Assembly: GCA_022793895.1 (NCBI GenBank)
Contig: JAAWDS010000010.1
Location: 1-64,000 of the forward strand
Source: Provencibacterium sp.
GTDB lineage: Bacteria > Bacillota > Clostridia > Oscillospirales > Ruminococcaceae
Length of the DNA stretch: 64,000 nucleotides
Direction of reading: 5' to 3'
Shown here: positions 49,118 to 57,350 of the stretch, one piece after another
How positions within the stretch are numbered: position 1 is the first letter of the stretch
How the letters are laid out: each line of letters begins with the position of its first letter
Translations under genes and position numbers: made by a program
Notes under the pieces: generated by a model
Databases searched by the model: none
What the model saw: the letters and a program-made list of their open reading frames with translations, nothing else
What the model was told of the DNA's origin: nothing

Positions 49118-50851
49118 ATGCCCAGAGAAGAATATCCGCGCCCCCAATTTGTGCGGGGAAATTGGATCAATCTGAACGGACCCTGGGATTTTTCGTTTGA
49201 AAAAGGACGCTATGATCGGACGATCACCGTTCCCTACGTCTGCGAATCCGCCTTATCCGGCATTGGGGAAACGGGGTTCCACGACCGCGTTTACTACCGC
49301 CGCCGCTTCACCCTGGGGCCGCGGGCCGAAGGCGAACGGCTGTTACTGCACTTCGGCGCGGTGGACTACCGGTGCGAGGTGTTCCTCAACGGGCGCTATG
49401 CCGGCGGCCATACCGGCGGCCACATCAGCTTCACGCTGGACGTCACCGAGGCGGCCAGGGAAGGGGAGAATGAGCTGGCCGTCGATGTGCGCGACGAGGC
49501 GGCGGACATGACCATCCCGCGCGGCAAGCAGTTTTGGGAGGAGAAGTCCCGCAGCATCTTCTACACCCGCACGACCGGCATTTGGCAGACGGTCTGGCTG
49601 GAGACGGTGCCGGAGACCTACCTGGAGGATGTGGCTATCACCCCGGATCTGGACAGCCGGTCCGTTGCCTTCCGCTACCAGATTGCCGGGCGGGCGGATG
49701 CCTGCCTGAAGGCGGACATCTCCTTCCAGGGGAAGCCGGTGGCCAGCCATACCCTTTCCCCGGCGCGCCGGAGCGGGCGCTTCACCGTGCTGCTGGACAA
49801 CGAGGCGCTAGGCAAATGGAATTTCCAGGAGGATCTCTCCTGGAGCCCGGAGCACCCGAACCTTTTCGACGTCCGCTTCACCCTTTTGCTGGACGGAGCC
49901 GAGACCGACCGGGTGGACAGCTATTTCGGCGTCCGCAAGGTCTCCTGCGAAAACGGGCGGTTCCTGTTAAACAACCGGCCCTATTACCAGAAACTGCTGC
50001 TGGATCAGGGCTACTGGCCGCAGTCCCTGCTGACCGCCCCGGATGACGAGGCGTTTATCACCGATATCCGGCTGGCGAAGGAGATGGGCTTTAACGGGGT
50101 GCGCAAGCACCAAAAGATTGAAGATCCGCGCTTTTTGTACCATGCCGACCGGATGGGCTTTTTGGTCTGGGGAGAGATTGCCGCCGCCTATGTCTATTCG
50201 GAGGACTACGTTCAGCGCTTTACCGATGAATGGATGGAGGAAATCAAGCGGGATTACAGCCATCCCTCTATTGTGGCCTGGACGCCGCTCAACGAATCCT
50301 GGGGCGTGCTGCAAATCGCCCAGGATGCGCAGCAGAAGCACCACAGCGCGGCGATGGTCCACCTCACCAAGTCGCTGGATCCCACCCGCCCGGTCATTTC
50401 AAACGACGGCTGGGAGCACACCTGCACCGACCTGCTAACCATCCATGACTATGCGGCGGATTACGATGTGCTGCGCGCACGCTATCGTGATGTAGAGACC
50501 ATTCTGGACAGCCAGCCGGCGGGCCGCCGTCTGCTGGTGGAGGGCTTCTCCTACCAGGGACAGCCGATCTTGGTCAGCGAGTTCGGCGGCATCTCCTTCC
50601 AGTGCGATGCGCAGCAGGGTTGGGGCTATTCCAGCGCCCGGAGCGAGGAGGACTTTGCCCGGCGGTACCATGCCGTTGTCGGCGCGCTGCTCGATTCCCC
50701 TGCGGTTTGCGGCTTCTGCTACACCCAGCTGACCGACGTGGAGCAGGAGATCAACGGTCTGCTGACCTACGATCGCAAGCCCAAGACGGATCTTAGCGTC
50801 ATCCGCGCTATCAACGAGGGCCGCTGGAACGGCGGGAAAGAGAAGGAATAG
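49118..50851 (+). CDS. GH2 beta-glycosidase (galactosidase/glucuronidase type)
   Basis: A 577-residue cytoplasmic GH2 enzyme. It has a sugar-binding domain (WINLNGPWDFSFEKG, then VYYRRRFTL and CEVFLNGRYAGGHTGGHISFTLDVT), an Ig-like domain, and a barrel with acid/base Glu in VAWTPLNESWGVLQ and nucleophile Glu in PILVSEFGGISFQ. Specificity among beta-galactosidase, glucuronidase and related activities is not resolvable; I see no NxK glucuronate-binding motif near the end. AAAGGAGG precedes ATG 49118. The frame is open upstream, but that part overlaps promoter and terminator. Confidence 0.92.
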   Translation: MPREEYPRPQFVRGNWINLNGPWDFSFEKGRYDRTITVPYVCESALSGIGETGFHDRVYYRRRFTLGPRAEGERLLLHFGAVDYRCEVFLNGRYAGGHTGGHISFTLDVTEAAREGENELAVDVRDEAADMTIPRGKQFWEEKSRSIFYTRTTGIWQTVWLETVPETYLEDVAITPDLDSRSVAFRYQIAGRADACLKADISFQGKPVASHTLSPARRSGRFTVLLDNEALGKWNFQEDLSWSPEHPNLFDVRFTLLLDGAETDRVDSYFGVRKVSCENGRFLLNNRPYYQKLLLDQGYWPQSLLTAPDDEAFITDIRLAKEMGFNGVRKHQKIEDPRFLYHADRMGFLVWGEIAAAYVYSEDYVQRFTDEWMEEIKRDYSHPSIVAWTPLNESWGVLQIAQDAQQKHHSAAMVHLTKSLDPTRPVISNDGWEHTCTDLLTIHDYAADYDVLRARYRDVETILDSQPAGRRLLVEGFSYQGQPILVSEFGGISFQCDAQQGWGYSSARSEEDFARRYHAVVGALLDSPAVCGFCYTQLTDVEQEINGLLTYDRKPKTDLSVIRAINEGRWNGGKEKE

Positions 50852-50876
50852 GTCCCAGAAGCTGATCCCGGCGGAG

Positions 50877-51055
50877 AAAAGGGCGCGCCTGCAAAACGAG
50901 AAAGAAATCCCCGGTCGGGCGCTCCTCCGGCTTGCAGGAACCAGAAAAACGGTGGTTTCGCGCCATATGGCGCGAAATTCAGGGCGTCGCCTTCGCCCTG
51001 AAAAGCGTTTTTCTAAAGGGCGCGTTGCAAAACAAAAGTTTTGTAACGCGCCCTT
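50877..51055. repeat. Structured intergenic repeat, copy E, most regular
   Basis: Inverted ends AAAAGGGCGCGCCTGCAAAAC (50877) and GTTTTGTAACGCGCCCTT (51038). The outer stem is GAAAAACG (50944-50951) with CGTTTTTC (51006-51013). H1 is a perfect 22-base palindrome TTTCGCGCCAT/ATGGCGCGAAA (50956-50977). H2 has nine pairs, TTCAGGGCG/CGCCCTGAA (50978-51002). The right-end palindrome with T-rich tail (51016-51055) can terminate the GH2 gene. The 300-base gap to the coat gene holds little else. Confidence 0.85.
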
Positions 51056-51151
51056 CTACAGGCCGGGAATGATATTCTGCAATGCGCTCTGAAGGAAGCC
51101 GGCGCGTTTGCAGCGCCTGCAAGGCAGGGGGATTACCAGACGGCTTGGCCG

Positions 51152-51427
51152 TTAGGCATTCTGCGCCTGGTATTTCTGCTTACACTGGTTGATTTTGGTC
51201 TGATCGGCCTGGCTGACCTGGTACCAGCCGCGTTTCTGCATCTCGCTGAAAACCTCGTGCTGAATTTGGTGCTCTTCGCTCAACAGGTTCATGAACTCGC
51301 TTTTGAGCGCAGGGGTGGAGCATTCGTTGGCATAGTTGTTGTAACCGTCGGTAATAAATTTCTGGGATTGGAGCGCGTCGTCCATCATTTCGCGATCCCC
51401 GAAGCCGGGGTTCATCGGCATAGCCAA
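51152..51427 (-). CDS. Small spore coat protein, CotF-like
   Basis: A 91-residue helical protein: DREMMDDALQSQKFITDGYNNYANECSTPALKSEF followed by LLSEEHQIQHEVFSEMQKRGWY. This matches the clostridial coat-protein family related to CotF, with its ferritin-like helical pair. TTG 51427 lies seven bases after AGGAGGG; ATG at 51421 is a second choice. It is the second gene of a two-gene unit, 12 bases after its partner. Confidence 0.88.
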   Translation of the reverse strand: MAMPMNPGFGDREMMDDALQSQKFITDGYNNYANECSTPALKSEFMNLLSEEHQIQHEVFSEMQKRGWYQVSQADQTKINQCKQKYQAQNA

Positions 51428-51439
51428 AGGTTCTCCCTC

Positions 51440-51625
51440 CTAATTTAGCTGGTTCATCAGCCGGTCGAAGTGGTTTTGGTGCTTGGCGGCAATCTGCTCG
51501 CATTTGGACTTGATCTGCGGATCGGTCGAGCTCTGGGAGTAAAGCTGGTATTTTTTTATCAGCGTTTGCTCAACCGCGAGCTGATCCTCAATGGCGGACA
51601 GCTCTTTGGTGGTCAGGTTTGCCAA
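51440..51625 (-). CDS. Small spore coat-associated protein
   Basis: A 61-residue protein, MANLTTKELSAIEDQLAVEQ then KKYQLYSQSSTDPQIKSKCEQIAAKHQNHFDRLMNQL. It corresponds to the first half of the ferritin-like coat family and is commonly encoded just before the CotF-like protein in clostridia. Start TTG 51625 follows AAAGGATGGG; no in-frame ATG fits. The two proteins probably assemble together (inference). Confidence 0.85.
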   Translation of the reverse strand: MANLTTKELSAIEDQLAVEQTLIKKYQLYSQSSTDPQIKSKCEQIAAKHQNHFDRLMNQLN

Positions 51626-51798
51626 AGATATCCCATCCTTTCCTATAGGGCCTGGCGGCGTCCGAAAAGAACCGCTCCCTTTTAAGAGACGGCTCTGCGG
51701 TTACGGCCCGCCTGCGCTTAGTGTTCGCCGTCCGGGCGGGGTTTATGCGCGCCGTCCTCCAAGGGACCCGGCAAGCGGAGAAGGGATATTTCTCACGG

Positions 51799-52608
51799 TT
51801 ATTCTTCTATGAGATGGTGCAAAATAAAATCCTCTAAAGCATGGTGGTCGCAGCCGGCTACCACCATGTCCGCCCGCCGGCGCACCTCTTCAGGCGCGTT
51901 CGCCACCGCCGCGCCGACCGAGGCCATTTCCAGCATTTCCAGATCGTTGAAAAAATCGCCGACGGCCGCCGTCTCCTCCCGGCTCTGGCCGAGGTTCTCT
52001 TCGATCCAGCGCAGCGCGCCGCCCTTGGAAGCGCCCAGCGGCAGGTATTCCAGATAATAGGGCGCGGAGAAGGTGCAGAGATAGCCCTCGCCATGCAGCC
52101 GCTCCTCCACCGCCGCCTGTACCTCCAGAAGCCGCTCGTGCTCCCCATACATCTGAACCTTAAAGGCATGGGCGCAGCCCTCCTTCACCGAGGCGGAAGC
52201 GTGCGGCTGGTTTTCTTCTAAAATATAGTGATCCGTCACGCTGTTCGGGTTGAGCAGCAGGATGGGCCCCTCGCTGAACGCCTGGGCGCTGCCCTGCGGG
52301 TAGGTAGCGATAGCCAGATTCATGATCTCCTCCCCCAGCGCAGCGGGGAAAAGGAGCCGGTGCAGGAATTTCCCAGCGTTGAAGTCATAGACCGCCGCGC
52401 CGTTGTAAACGATGGAAGGGCTGTTGACCGGCAGGTATTTTAAATAGGGCCTGGCAATCGCAACGTTGCGCCCGGTCGCAACGCCGAACCGCCCGCCCAG
52501 GCTGGTGAACAGGCGCAGCGCCTGCTGGTTGCGCTCCGAGACGGTTTTATCGCTGGCGATCACCGTGTGATCCATATCGGAATAGAGGTATTTTTTTAGA
52601 AGCCGCAT
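51799..52608 (-). CDS. Cof-type HAD-IIB phosphatase
   Basis: A 269-residue HAD hydrolase with a C2-B cap, acting on phosphosugars or cofactors. Motif I is KYLYSDMDHTVI (DxDGT is usual, so His replaces Gly), motif II GVATGRN, Lys in ASKGGALRWI, and motif IV VGDFFNDLEML. AAAGGGAGG lies before the ATG. The gene has its own promoter 136 bases upstream and a leader of about 130 bases. Confidence 0.9.
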   Translation of the reverse strand: MRLLKKYLYSDMDHTVIASDKTVSERNQQALRLFTSLGGRFGVATGRNVAIARPYLKYLPVNSPSIVYNGAAVYDFNAGKFLHRLLFPAALGEEIMNLAIATYPQGSAQAFSEGPILLLNPNSVTDHYILEENQPHASASVKEGCAHAFKVQMYGEHERLLEVQAAVEERLHGEGYLCTFSAPYYLEYLPLGASKGGALRWIEENLGQSREETAAVGDFFNDLEMLEMASVGAAVANAPEEVRRRADMVVAGCDHHALEDFILHHLIEE

Positions 52609-52704
52609 GGCGTTTCCTCCCTTTTGCCGGAAAATTCGAATGAACCGCTTTGCAAGGATCCCCTGGCGTAAGGCGCGCAGAGGTATTCTGAACCTGTATC
52701 TAGA

Positions 52705-52772
52705 GGGCGGCTAATCAATGAAAGGAGAATAGCCGCCTTGCGTATTATACGCCCCTTGTCCGCGCCATGCAA
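52705..52772 (-). promoter_or_regulatory. Promoter and leader hairpin of the HAD gene
   Basis: Minus-strand TTGCAT (52772-52767), 17 bases, TATAAT (52749-52744). The predicted transcript starts in or just before GGCGGCT/AGCCGCC (arms 52731-52737 and 52706-52712), a seven-pair hairpin at its very 5' end, which may protect the RNA. The rest of the leader to 52609 shows no recognised riboswitch. Confidence 0.7.
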
Positions 52773-52910
52773 GCAGCGGCGGAAGGAACCGGCGCTGTGG
52801 ATAAAAAGGCTGCGGCGGACGCCGCCTTTTTCCCTCAGAGCGCCCAGAACTGGCCCGTTCGGGGGATGGGGACGAGACGGTAAAGATGAAAAGTAAAGGA
52901 GGCGCCGGTT

Positions 52911-53756
52911 ATGCGAAACGAGACCCAGGTGCTGGGGGAGCTGCTGGGCTTTGCGGAGACGGATGCGCGCATCCGCCTGGTGGGGATGGAGGGGTCCCGG
53001 ACGAACCCCAGCGTTCCGGCGGATATTTACCGGGACTACGATCTCTCCTTTTTAGTTACCAGCCTGGAGAGCTTTAAGGAAAGCGACGGCTGGCTCGACC
53101 GGTTCGGGCCCCGCGTGATGATGCAGAAGCCGGAGGCAATGGAGCTGTTCCCGCCTGAACTGGGGAATTGGTTTTCCTATCTCATCCTGTTTGAAGATGG
53201 GGTGAAGCTGGACCTGACGCTCATCCCGCTGGAGGAGCTGCCGCTCTATCTGGCGGAGGACCGGCTGCTGCGCATCCTGCTGGATAAGGACGGACGCGCG
53301 CCCGCGCTCCCCCCGCCGGACGATCGGAACCACTGGATCCGGCGGCCCAATGCCCGCTGCTTTGACGACTGCTGCAACGAGTTCTGGATGACAAGCACCT
53401 ATGTGGCCAAAGGGCTTTTGCGCGATGAGCTGCCCTTTGCCGCCTGGCACATGGAAAATATCGTCCGCGAGCAGCTCTATACGATGCTTTCCTGGGAAAT
53501 CGGGTTCCGGAAGGGCTTTTCCTTCAGCTTAGGCAAGCGCTATAAGTTCATCCGGCGCTATTTGAGCGAGGCGCAGTGGGCCGGGCTCTGCGCAACCTAC
53601 CGGTTGGATTCCGCCGCAAACGGGTGGAGCGCGCTGGAGGCGGCCTGCTCCCTCTTCCGGGAGGCATCCCGAAGGGTGGCCGGAGCGCTCGGCTGCCCCT
53701 ACCCGGATTATGATGCGGCCGTGACGCGCTACACGGCCCGGATGCGCCGCTGGTAG
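52911..53756 (+). CDS. Aminoglycoside 6-adenylyltransferase-like protein
   Basis: A 281-residue nucleotidyltransferase of the ANT(6)/AadE family, which inactivates streptomycin by adenylation at position 6. The active-site region is complete: GMEGSRTNPSVPADIYRDYDLSFLV (GSR plus DYD), and a third acidic residue is in VKLDLTLIP. The family-specific part CFDDCCNEFWMTSTYVAKGLLRDELPFA and the C-terminal helices (MLSWEIGFRKGFSFSLGKRYKFI) are intact. AAAGGAGG precedes the ATG. No mobile element flanks it and codon use looks native, so it is probably an intrinsic gene; actual resistance is not shown by sequence. Confidence 0.9.
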   Translation: MRNETQVLGELLGFAETDARIRLVGMEGSRTNPSVPADIYRDYDLSFLVTSLESFKESDGWLDRFGPRVMMQKPEAMELFPPELGNWFSYLILFEDGVKLDLTLIPLEELPLYLAEDRLLRILLDKDGRAPALPPPDDRNHWIRRPNARCFDDCCNEFWMTSTYVAKGLLRDELPFAAWHMENIVREQLYTMLSWEIGFRKGFSFSLGKRYKFIRRYLSEAQWAGLCATYRLDSAANGWSALEAACSLFREASRRVAGALGCPYPDYDAAVTRYTARMRRW

Positions 53757-53763
53757 AAAAAGG

Positions 53764-53792
53764 TTGAAAGCGGCCGCCTCGGACGGTATAAT
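53764..53792 (+). promoter_or_regulatory. Sigma-A promoter of azlCD
   Basis: TTGAAA (53764-53769), 17 bases, TATAAT (53787-53792), starting just past the previous stop codon. Confidence 0.8.
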
Positions 53793-53860
53793 AGGAGGAA
53801 AAGCCGGGACCTGTCCCGGCGGCCTTACGATTTCAATCCGGGAGGTGTCCTCTAGCGGCC

Positions 53861-54595
53861 ATGGAAAACCCTTCCCCCTTTCAGAAAGGCTTAACCGGCG
53901 GCATTCCCATCGGTCTGGGCTATCTTTCCGTTTCCTTCACCTTCGGCATGATGGCGGTGGAGAACGGGCTTCCGGCCTGGATAGCCGTTTTGATTTCAAT
54001 GACCAACCTGACCTCCGCCGGCCAGTTCGCCGGAACGGCGCTGATCCTGTCGAACGCCCTGTTTCTGGAGATCGCTGTGACTACGCTGGTCATCAACCTG
54101 CGCTATACGCTGATGTCCTTCTCCCTCTCCCAAAAGCTCGATCCGGCAATGCCGATCCTACAGCGCTGCCTGCTCGCCTTCGGAAACACCGATGAAATTT
54201 TTGCCGTGGCGATGCAGCAGCCGGGCGCGGTCGGCGCATCCTATCTGGCGGGGCTGATTACCGTTCCCTATCTCGGCTGGTTTGCGGGCACGCTGCTGGG
54301 CGCGACGGCCACCGGCCTGCTGCCTCCGGCCGTCCGCAGCGCGTTGGGGATTGCAATTTATGGAATGTTTATCGCGATTATCATCCCGCCCGCCTGCAAG
54401 CTGCGCCCGGTGGCGCAGGTCGTTCTGCTGTCGGCGGCGCTCAGCTGCCTGTTCCGCTATCTGCCGGGGCTCCGGCAAATCTCTTCCGGGTGGGTGGTCA
54501 TTCTCTGCGCGCTGGCGGCCTCCGCCTTCGGCGCGCTGCGCTTCCCCACTGGGCAGCCTGATGAGAGGGATGCCGGGAAGGAGGGAGAGGCTTGA
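53861..54595 (+). CDS. azlC: Branched-chain amino acid exporter large subunit
   Basis: A 244-residue membrane protein of the AzlC/LIV-E family: GLTGGIPIGLGYLSVSFTFGMMA, LTSAGQFAGTALI, TLVINLRYTLMSFSLSQKL, and FGNTDEIFA. It has about eight helices. AzlC and AzlD form an exporter for branched-chain amino acids and analogues. The gene overlaps azlD by four bases. Confidence 0.95.
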   Translation: MENPSPFQKGLTGGIPIGLGYLSVSFTFGMMAVENGLPAWIAVLISMTNLTSAGQFAGTALILSNALFLEIAVTTLVINLRYTLMSFSLSQKLDPAMPILQRCLLAFGNTDEIFAVAMQQPGAVGASYLAGLITVPYLGWFAGTLLGATATGLLPPAVRSALGIAIYGMFIAIIIPPACKLRPVAQVVLLSAALSCLFRYLPGLRQISSGWVVILCALAASAFGALRFPTGQPDERDAGKEGEA

Positions 54596-54918
54596 ACGGC
54601 CTGGAGATTCCCCGCATCCTCATGGGGGTTGCCGTCATGGCGGTGGTCACCTACCTGCTGCGGATGCTGCCGGTGGTGCTTTTTAAGAAAAAGCTCGAAA
54701 ACCCATTTGTCCTCTCGTTCCTCTTTTACATCCCTTATGCGGTGCTCGCTGCGATGACGCTGCCGGATATCCTCTACTCCACCGCCTCGCTCCTCTCCGC
54801 GCTGGCGGGCCTGGCGGCCGCCGTCCTTCTGGCGAGGATGGGGCGCGGGCTGCTCACCGTTGCGCTTGGGGCGGCCGCCGCTGTGTTTGTCGCCGAACGG
54901 GTGATTGCCCTGCTCTAA
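54592..54918 (+). CDS. azlD: Branched-chain amino acid exporter small subunit
   Basis: A 108-residue protein with about four helices: VVTYLLRMLPVVLFKKKLENPFV, then YIPYAVLAAMTLPDILY and VALGAAAAVFVAERVI, the AzlD pattern. It starts at TTG 54592 inside the azlC stop (TTGA overlap) with GGAGGGAGAGG upstream, so it is translationally coupled to azlC. Confidence 0.94.
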   Translation: MNGLEIPRILMGVAVMAVVTYLLRMLPVVLFKKKLENPFVLSFLFYIPYAVLAAMTLPDILYSTASLLSALAGLAAAVLLARMGRGLLTVALGAAAAVFVAERVIALL

Positions 54919-55101
54919 GAGAGGGCGGGCCGCGGCCGTTCGCCCGAAAGAGATATCCCTTACGAATGGCCAAAAACGATAAGGCTCCGCGGTAGCCATG
55001 CCGCAGGAGACCCCCGGCGCGCCGGATGCTGGCGCGCGGATACATCCTGCGCCGTAGAATCCGGCTATGGCGCATCCAAAAGCTAAAGGAGGCTTTTTCC
55101 T

Positions 55102-57081
55102 ATGAAAATCGATCGCGTTCCCAGCGTTCCTCTGATTACCTGCGACCCTTATTTTTCCCTCTGGTCGCCCGCTGATACACTGACCGGCGCGGATACCTGC
55201 CACTGGGCGGGGGCGGTGAAGCGCACGCAGGGCGTTGCAACGGTGGACGGGACGGCCTACCGTTTCCTGGGGCTGGGGGAGGAGCCGGCGCTCGTACAGC
55301 GCTCTCTCGATTTGACCCCTACCGCCTCCCGTTACGCCTTTGAGGGCGCGGGCATCTCCTTAACGGTGGATTTCACTACCCCGCTGCTGCTGGAGGATTT
55401 GGATCTCGTCTCCCGCCCCTGCTCCTACCTGGATTTCACCGTCCGCTCTCTGGACGGGGCGGAGCACACCGTGGATATCCGGATAACCTTTGACGAAGGG
55501 CATTGCTACGATGGGGAGAAGCAGCCCGCTATGATTGGCGGCGTGCACGCCTGCGGCTTTGGGGAGGCGGGCTGGCTCTCTCAAAAGCAGCAGGGGCCGC
55601 TCTCCCACAGCGGGGACGGCGTTTCCATCGATTGGGGTACGCTCTATCTGGCGGTCCCCTCCGGCATGGGGACGGCGGCCTATGAGGAGGGGGAGCGCTG
55701 CGGGCTCAGCGCTTCGCTTTCCCTGCGCGCAGGCAGCGGGGAGCAATCGGCTTTCCTGGTCGCGGCCTATGACGATATCGCTTCCATCATGTACTTTGAA
55801 TCGGCCTGCCGGGGCTATTGGGCGCGGGATGGGAAAACCATCCTGACAGCGATAGAGGAGGCGGTCGGGGATCACCGGACGCTGCGGGCGCGCTGCGCGG
55901 CGTTCGATGAGGAGCTTCTCGCCCGCGCGCGGGAAACGGCCGGAGAGGACTATGCGCTCGTTTGCGCGCTCGCCTACCGGCAGTCCATCGCCGCGCACAA
56001 GCTGATTGCCGGGCCGGACGGCGAGGCGGTGTTTCTCTCGAAGGAGTGCTTCTCCAACGGCTGCATCGGCACAGTGGATGTCAGCTACCCCTCCGTCCCG
56101 CTCTTCCTGCTGTATAACCCCGAGCTGGTCAAGGGGATGCTGCGCCCGATCTTCCGCTTTGCGCGCATGCCGGTCTGGCCCTATGATTTTGCCCCGCACG
56201 ATGTGGGGCGCTATCCTTATGCTACCGGCCAGGTCTATGGGCTGCTGACCGGGCGCTCGCGCGAATATGGGCAGGGCGGCGTTTTTCCGCCCTTCTACCA
56301 ATACCCCGCCGGTTCGCAGGTCTATACCCTCGACCGGCAGATGCCGGTGGAGGAGTGCGGCAACATGCTGATCCTGTGCGCGGCGGTGGCTGTCTGCGAG
56401 GGGGATGCCGAATTTGCCCGCCCGCAGATGGACCTGCTGGAAAAGTGGGCGGTCTATCTGCTGGAATTCGGCGCCGATCCGGGCGAGCAGCTCTGCACCG
56501 ATGACTTTGCCGGGCACCTGGCGCATAACATCAACCTCTCCGCCAAGGCGATTATGGGGATTGAAGCCTACGCCCTCCTGCTTGACAAGCTGGGCCGCGC
56601 CCAGGAGGCGCGCGCCTACCGCCGCAAGGCGGCCTGCATGGCGCGCGATTGGGAGGACCGGGCGCAGAGCGGGGATCACACCGCGCTGACCTTCGGCGAC
56701 CGGCAGGGCTGGAGCTTAAAATACAACCTGGTTTGGGATCGGCTGTTCGGCTCCGGCCTCTTCGCGCCGGAGACCTACCGGCAGGAGACCGCCTGGTACC
56801 GGAAGCAGTGCAACGCCTACGGCGTGCCGCTCGACAGCCGCAAGGACTACACGAAATCCGACTGGATCCTCTGGTGCTGCGCCATGACGGACAGCCGCGA
56901 GGAGATGGAGAGCCTTATCCGGCCTATTGCCCGCTTCTTGAAGGAAGCGCCCGACCGCGTCCCCTTCTCCGACTGGTTCGATACCAAGACCGCCAAGCAG
57001 ATAGGCTTCCAGAACCGCACCGTCCAGGGCGGACTGTTCATGCCGCTGCTGCGCGAGGAGTGGGCGAGGAACGAACAATAA
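55102..57081 (+). CDS. DUF4965/glutaminase A-like protein
   Basis: A 659-residue protein without signal peptide. The N-terminal part (PSVPLITCDPYFSLWSPADTL) and the second half (DVSYPSVPLFLLYNPELVKGMLRPIF, then PYDFAPHDVGRYPYATGQ and PVEECGNMLILCAAV) match the DUF5127-DUF4965-DUF1793 set found in glutaminase A-like proteins. The alpha/alpha-barrel part with DVGRYP and EECGNM suggests a glycosidase-like fold. In gut bacteria such genes occur among glycan-degrading enzymes. Substrate unknown. AAAGGAGG precedes ATG 55102. Confidence 0.88.
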   Translation: MKIDRVPSVPLITCDPYFSLWSPADTLTGADTCHWAGAVKRTQGVATVDGTAYRFLGLGEEPALVQRSLDLTPTASRYAFEGAGISLTVDFTTPLLLEDLDLVSRPCSYLDFTVRSLDGAEHTVDIRITFDEGHCYDGEKQPAMIGGVHACGFGEAGWLSQKQQGPLSHSGDGVSIDWGTLYLAVPSGMGTAAYEEGERCGLSASLSLRAGSGEQSAFLVAAYDDIASIMYFESACRGYWARDGKTILTAIEEAVGDHRTLRARCAAFDEELLARARETAGEDYALVCALAYRQSIAAHKLIAGPDGEAVFLSKECFSNGCIGTVDVSYPSVPLFLLYNPELVKGMLRPIFRFARMPVWPYDFAPHDVGRYPYATGQVYGLLTGRSREYGQGGVFPPFYQYPAGSQVYTLDRQMPVEECGNMLILCAAVAVCEGDAEFARPQMDLLEKWAVYLLEFGADPGEQLCTDDFAGHLAHNINLSAKAIMGIEAYALLLDKLGRAQEARAYRRKAACMARDWEDRAQSGDHTALTFGDRQGWSLKYNLVWDRLFGSGLFAPETYRQETAWYRKQCNAYGVPLDSRKDYTKSDWILWCCAMTDSREEMESLIRPIARFLKEAPDRVPFSDWFDTKTAKQIGFQNRTVQGGLFMPLLREEWARNEQ

Positions 57082-57101
57082 ATCATTTTACTCTGTAAAG
57101 G

Positions 57102-57286
57102 AAGGAACCGTAAAAACGCGCCGCGTTTTTACGGTTCCTTTGAAAAGGCGCTTTCGGGCCAAGACGGCGGCCCGCAATTCGCGCCGTTCGTGCGAGCCCG
57201 CCCTTTTTCCGGCTTTTGCAAGCCGGAGGGGCGGATTTCAGGATTCCTTCCGCAATCGGGAGATGTTTTTTTACATCCCCTGGGAA
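57102..57286. repeat. Structured intergenic repeat, copy F, inverted
   Basis: The only full copy in the opposite orientation. The terminal palindrome AAGGAACCGTAAAAACGCG and complement (57102-57140) ends the DUF4965 gene. H2 is CGGGCC/GGCCCG (57155-57174), H1 TCGCGC/GTGCGA (57179-57195, one G-T pair), and the outer stem GAAAAGGCG near 57142 pairs with CGCCCTTTTTC near 57198. H0 is CCGGCTT/AAGCCGG (57209-57226). The far end carries GATGTTTTTTTACATC. Confidence 0.78.
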
Positions 57287-57350
57287 GGGGATTGCTGCAA
57301 GCCGGGGGATATTTATCCCCCGGTTCCGAGAAAAAGGAGGTGAAGCCGTC

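Noticed and set aside
11583..57286. Dispersed repeats as a CRISPR array
   Set aside because: Copies are kilobases apart, vary in sequence, and no cas genes are present.
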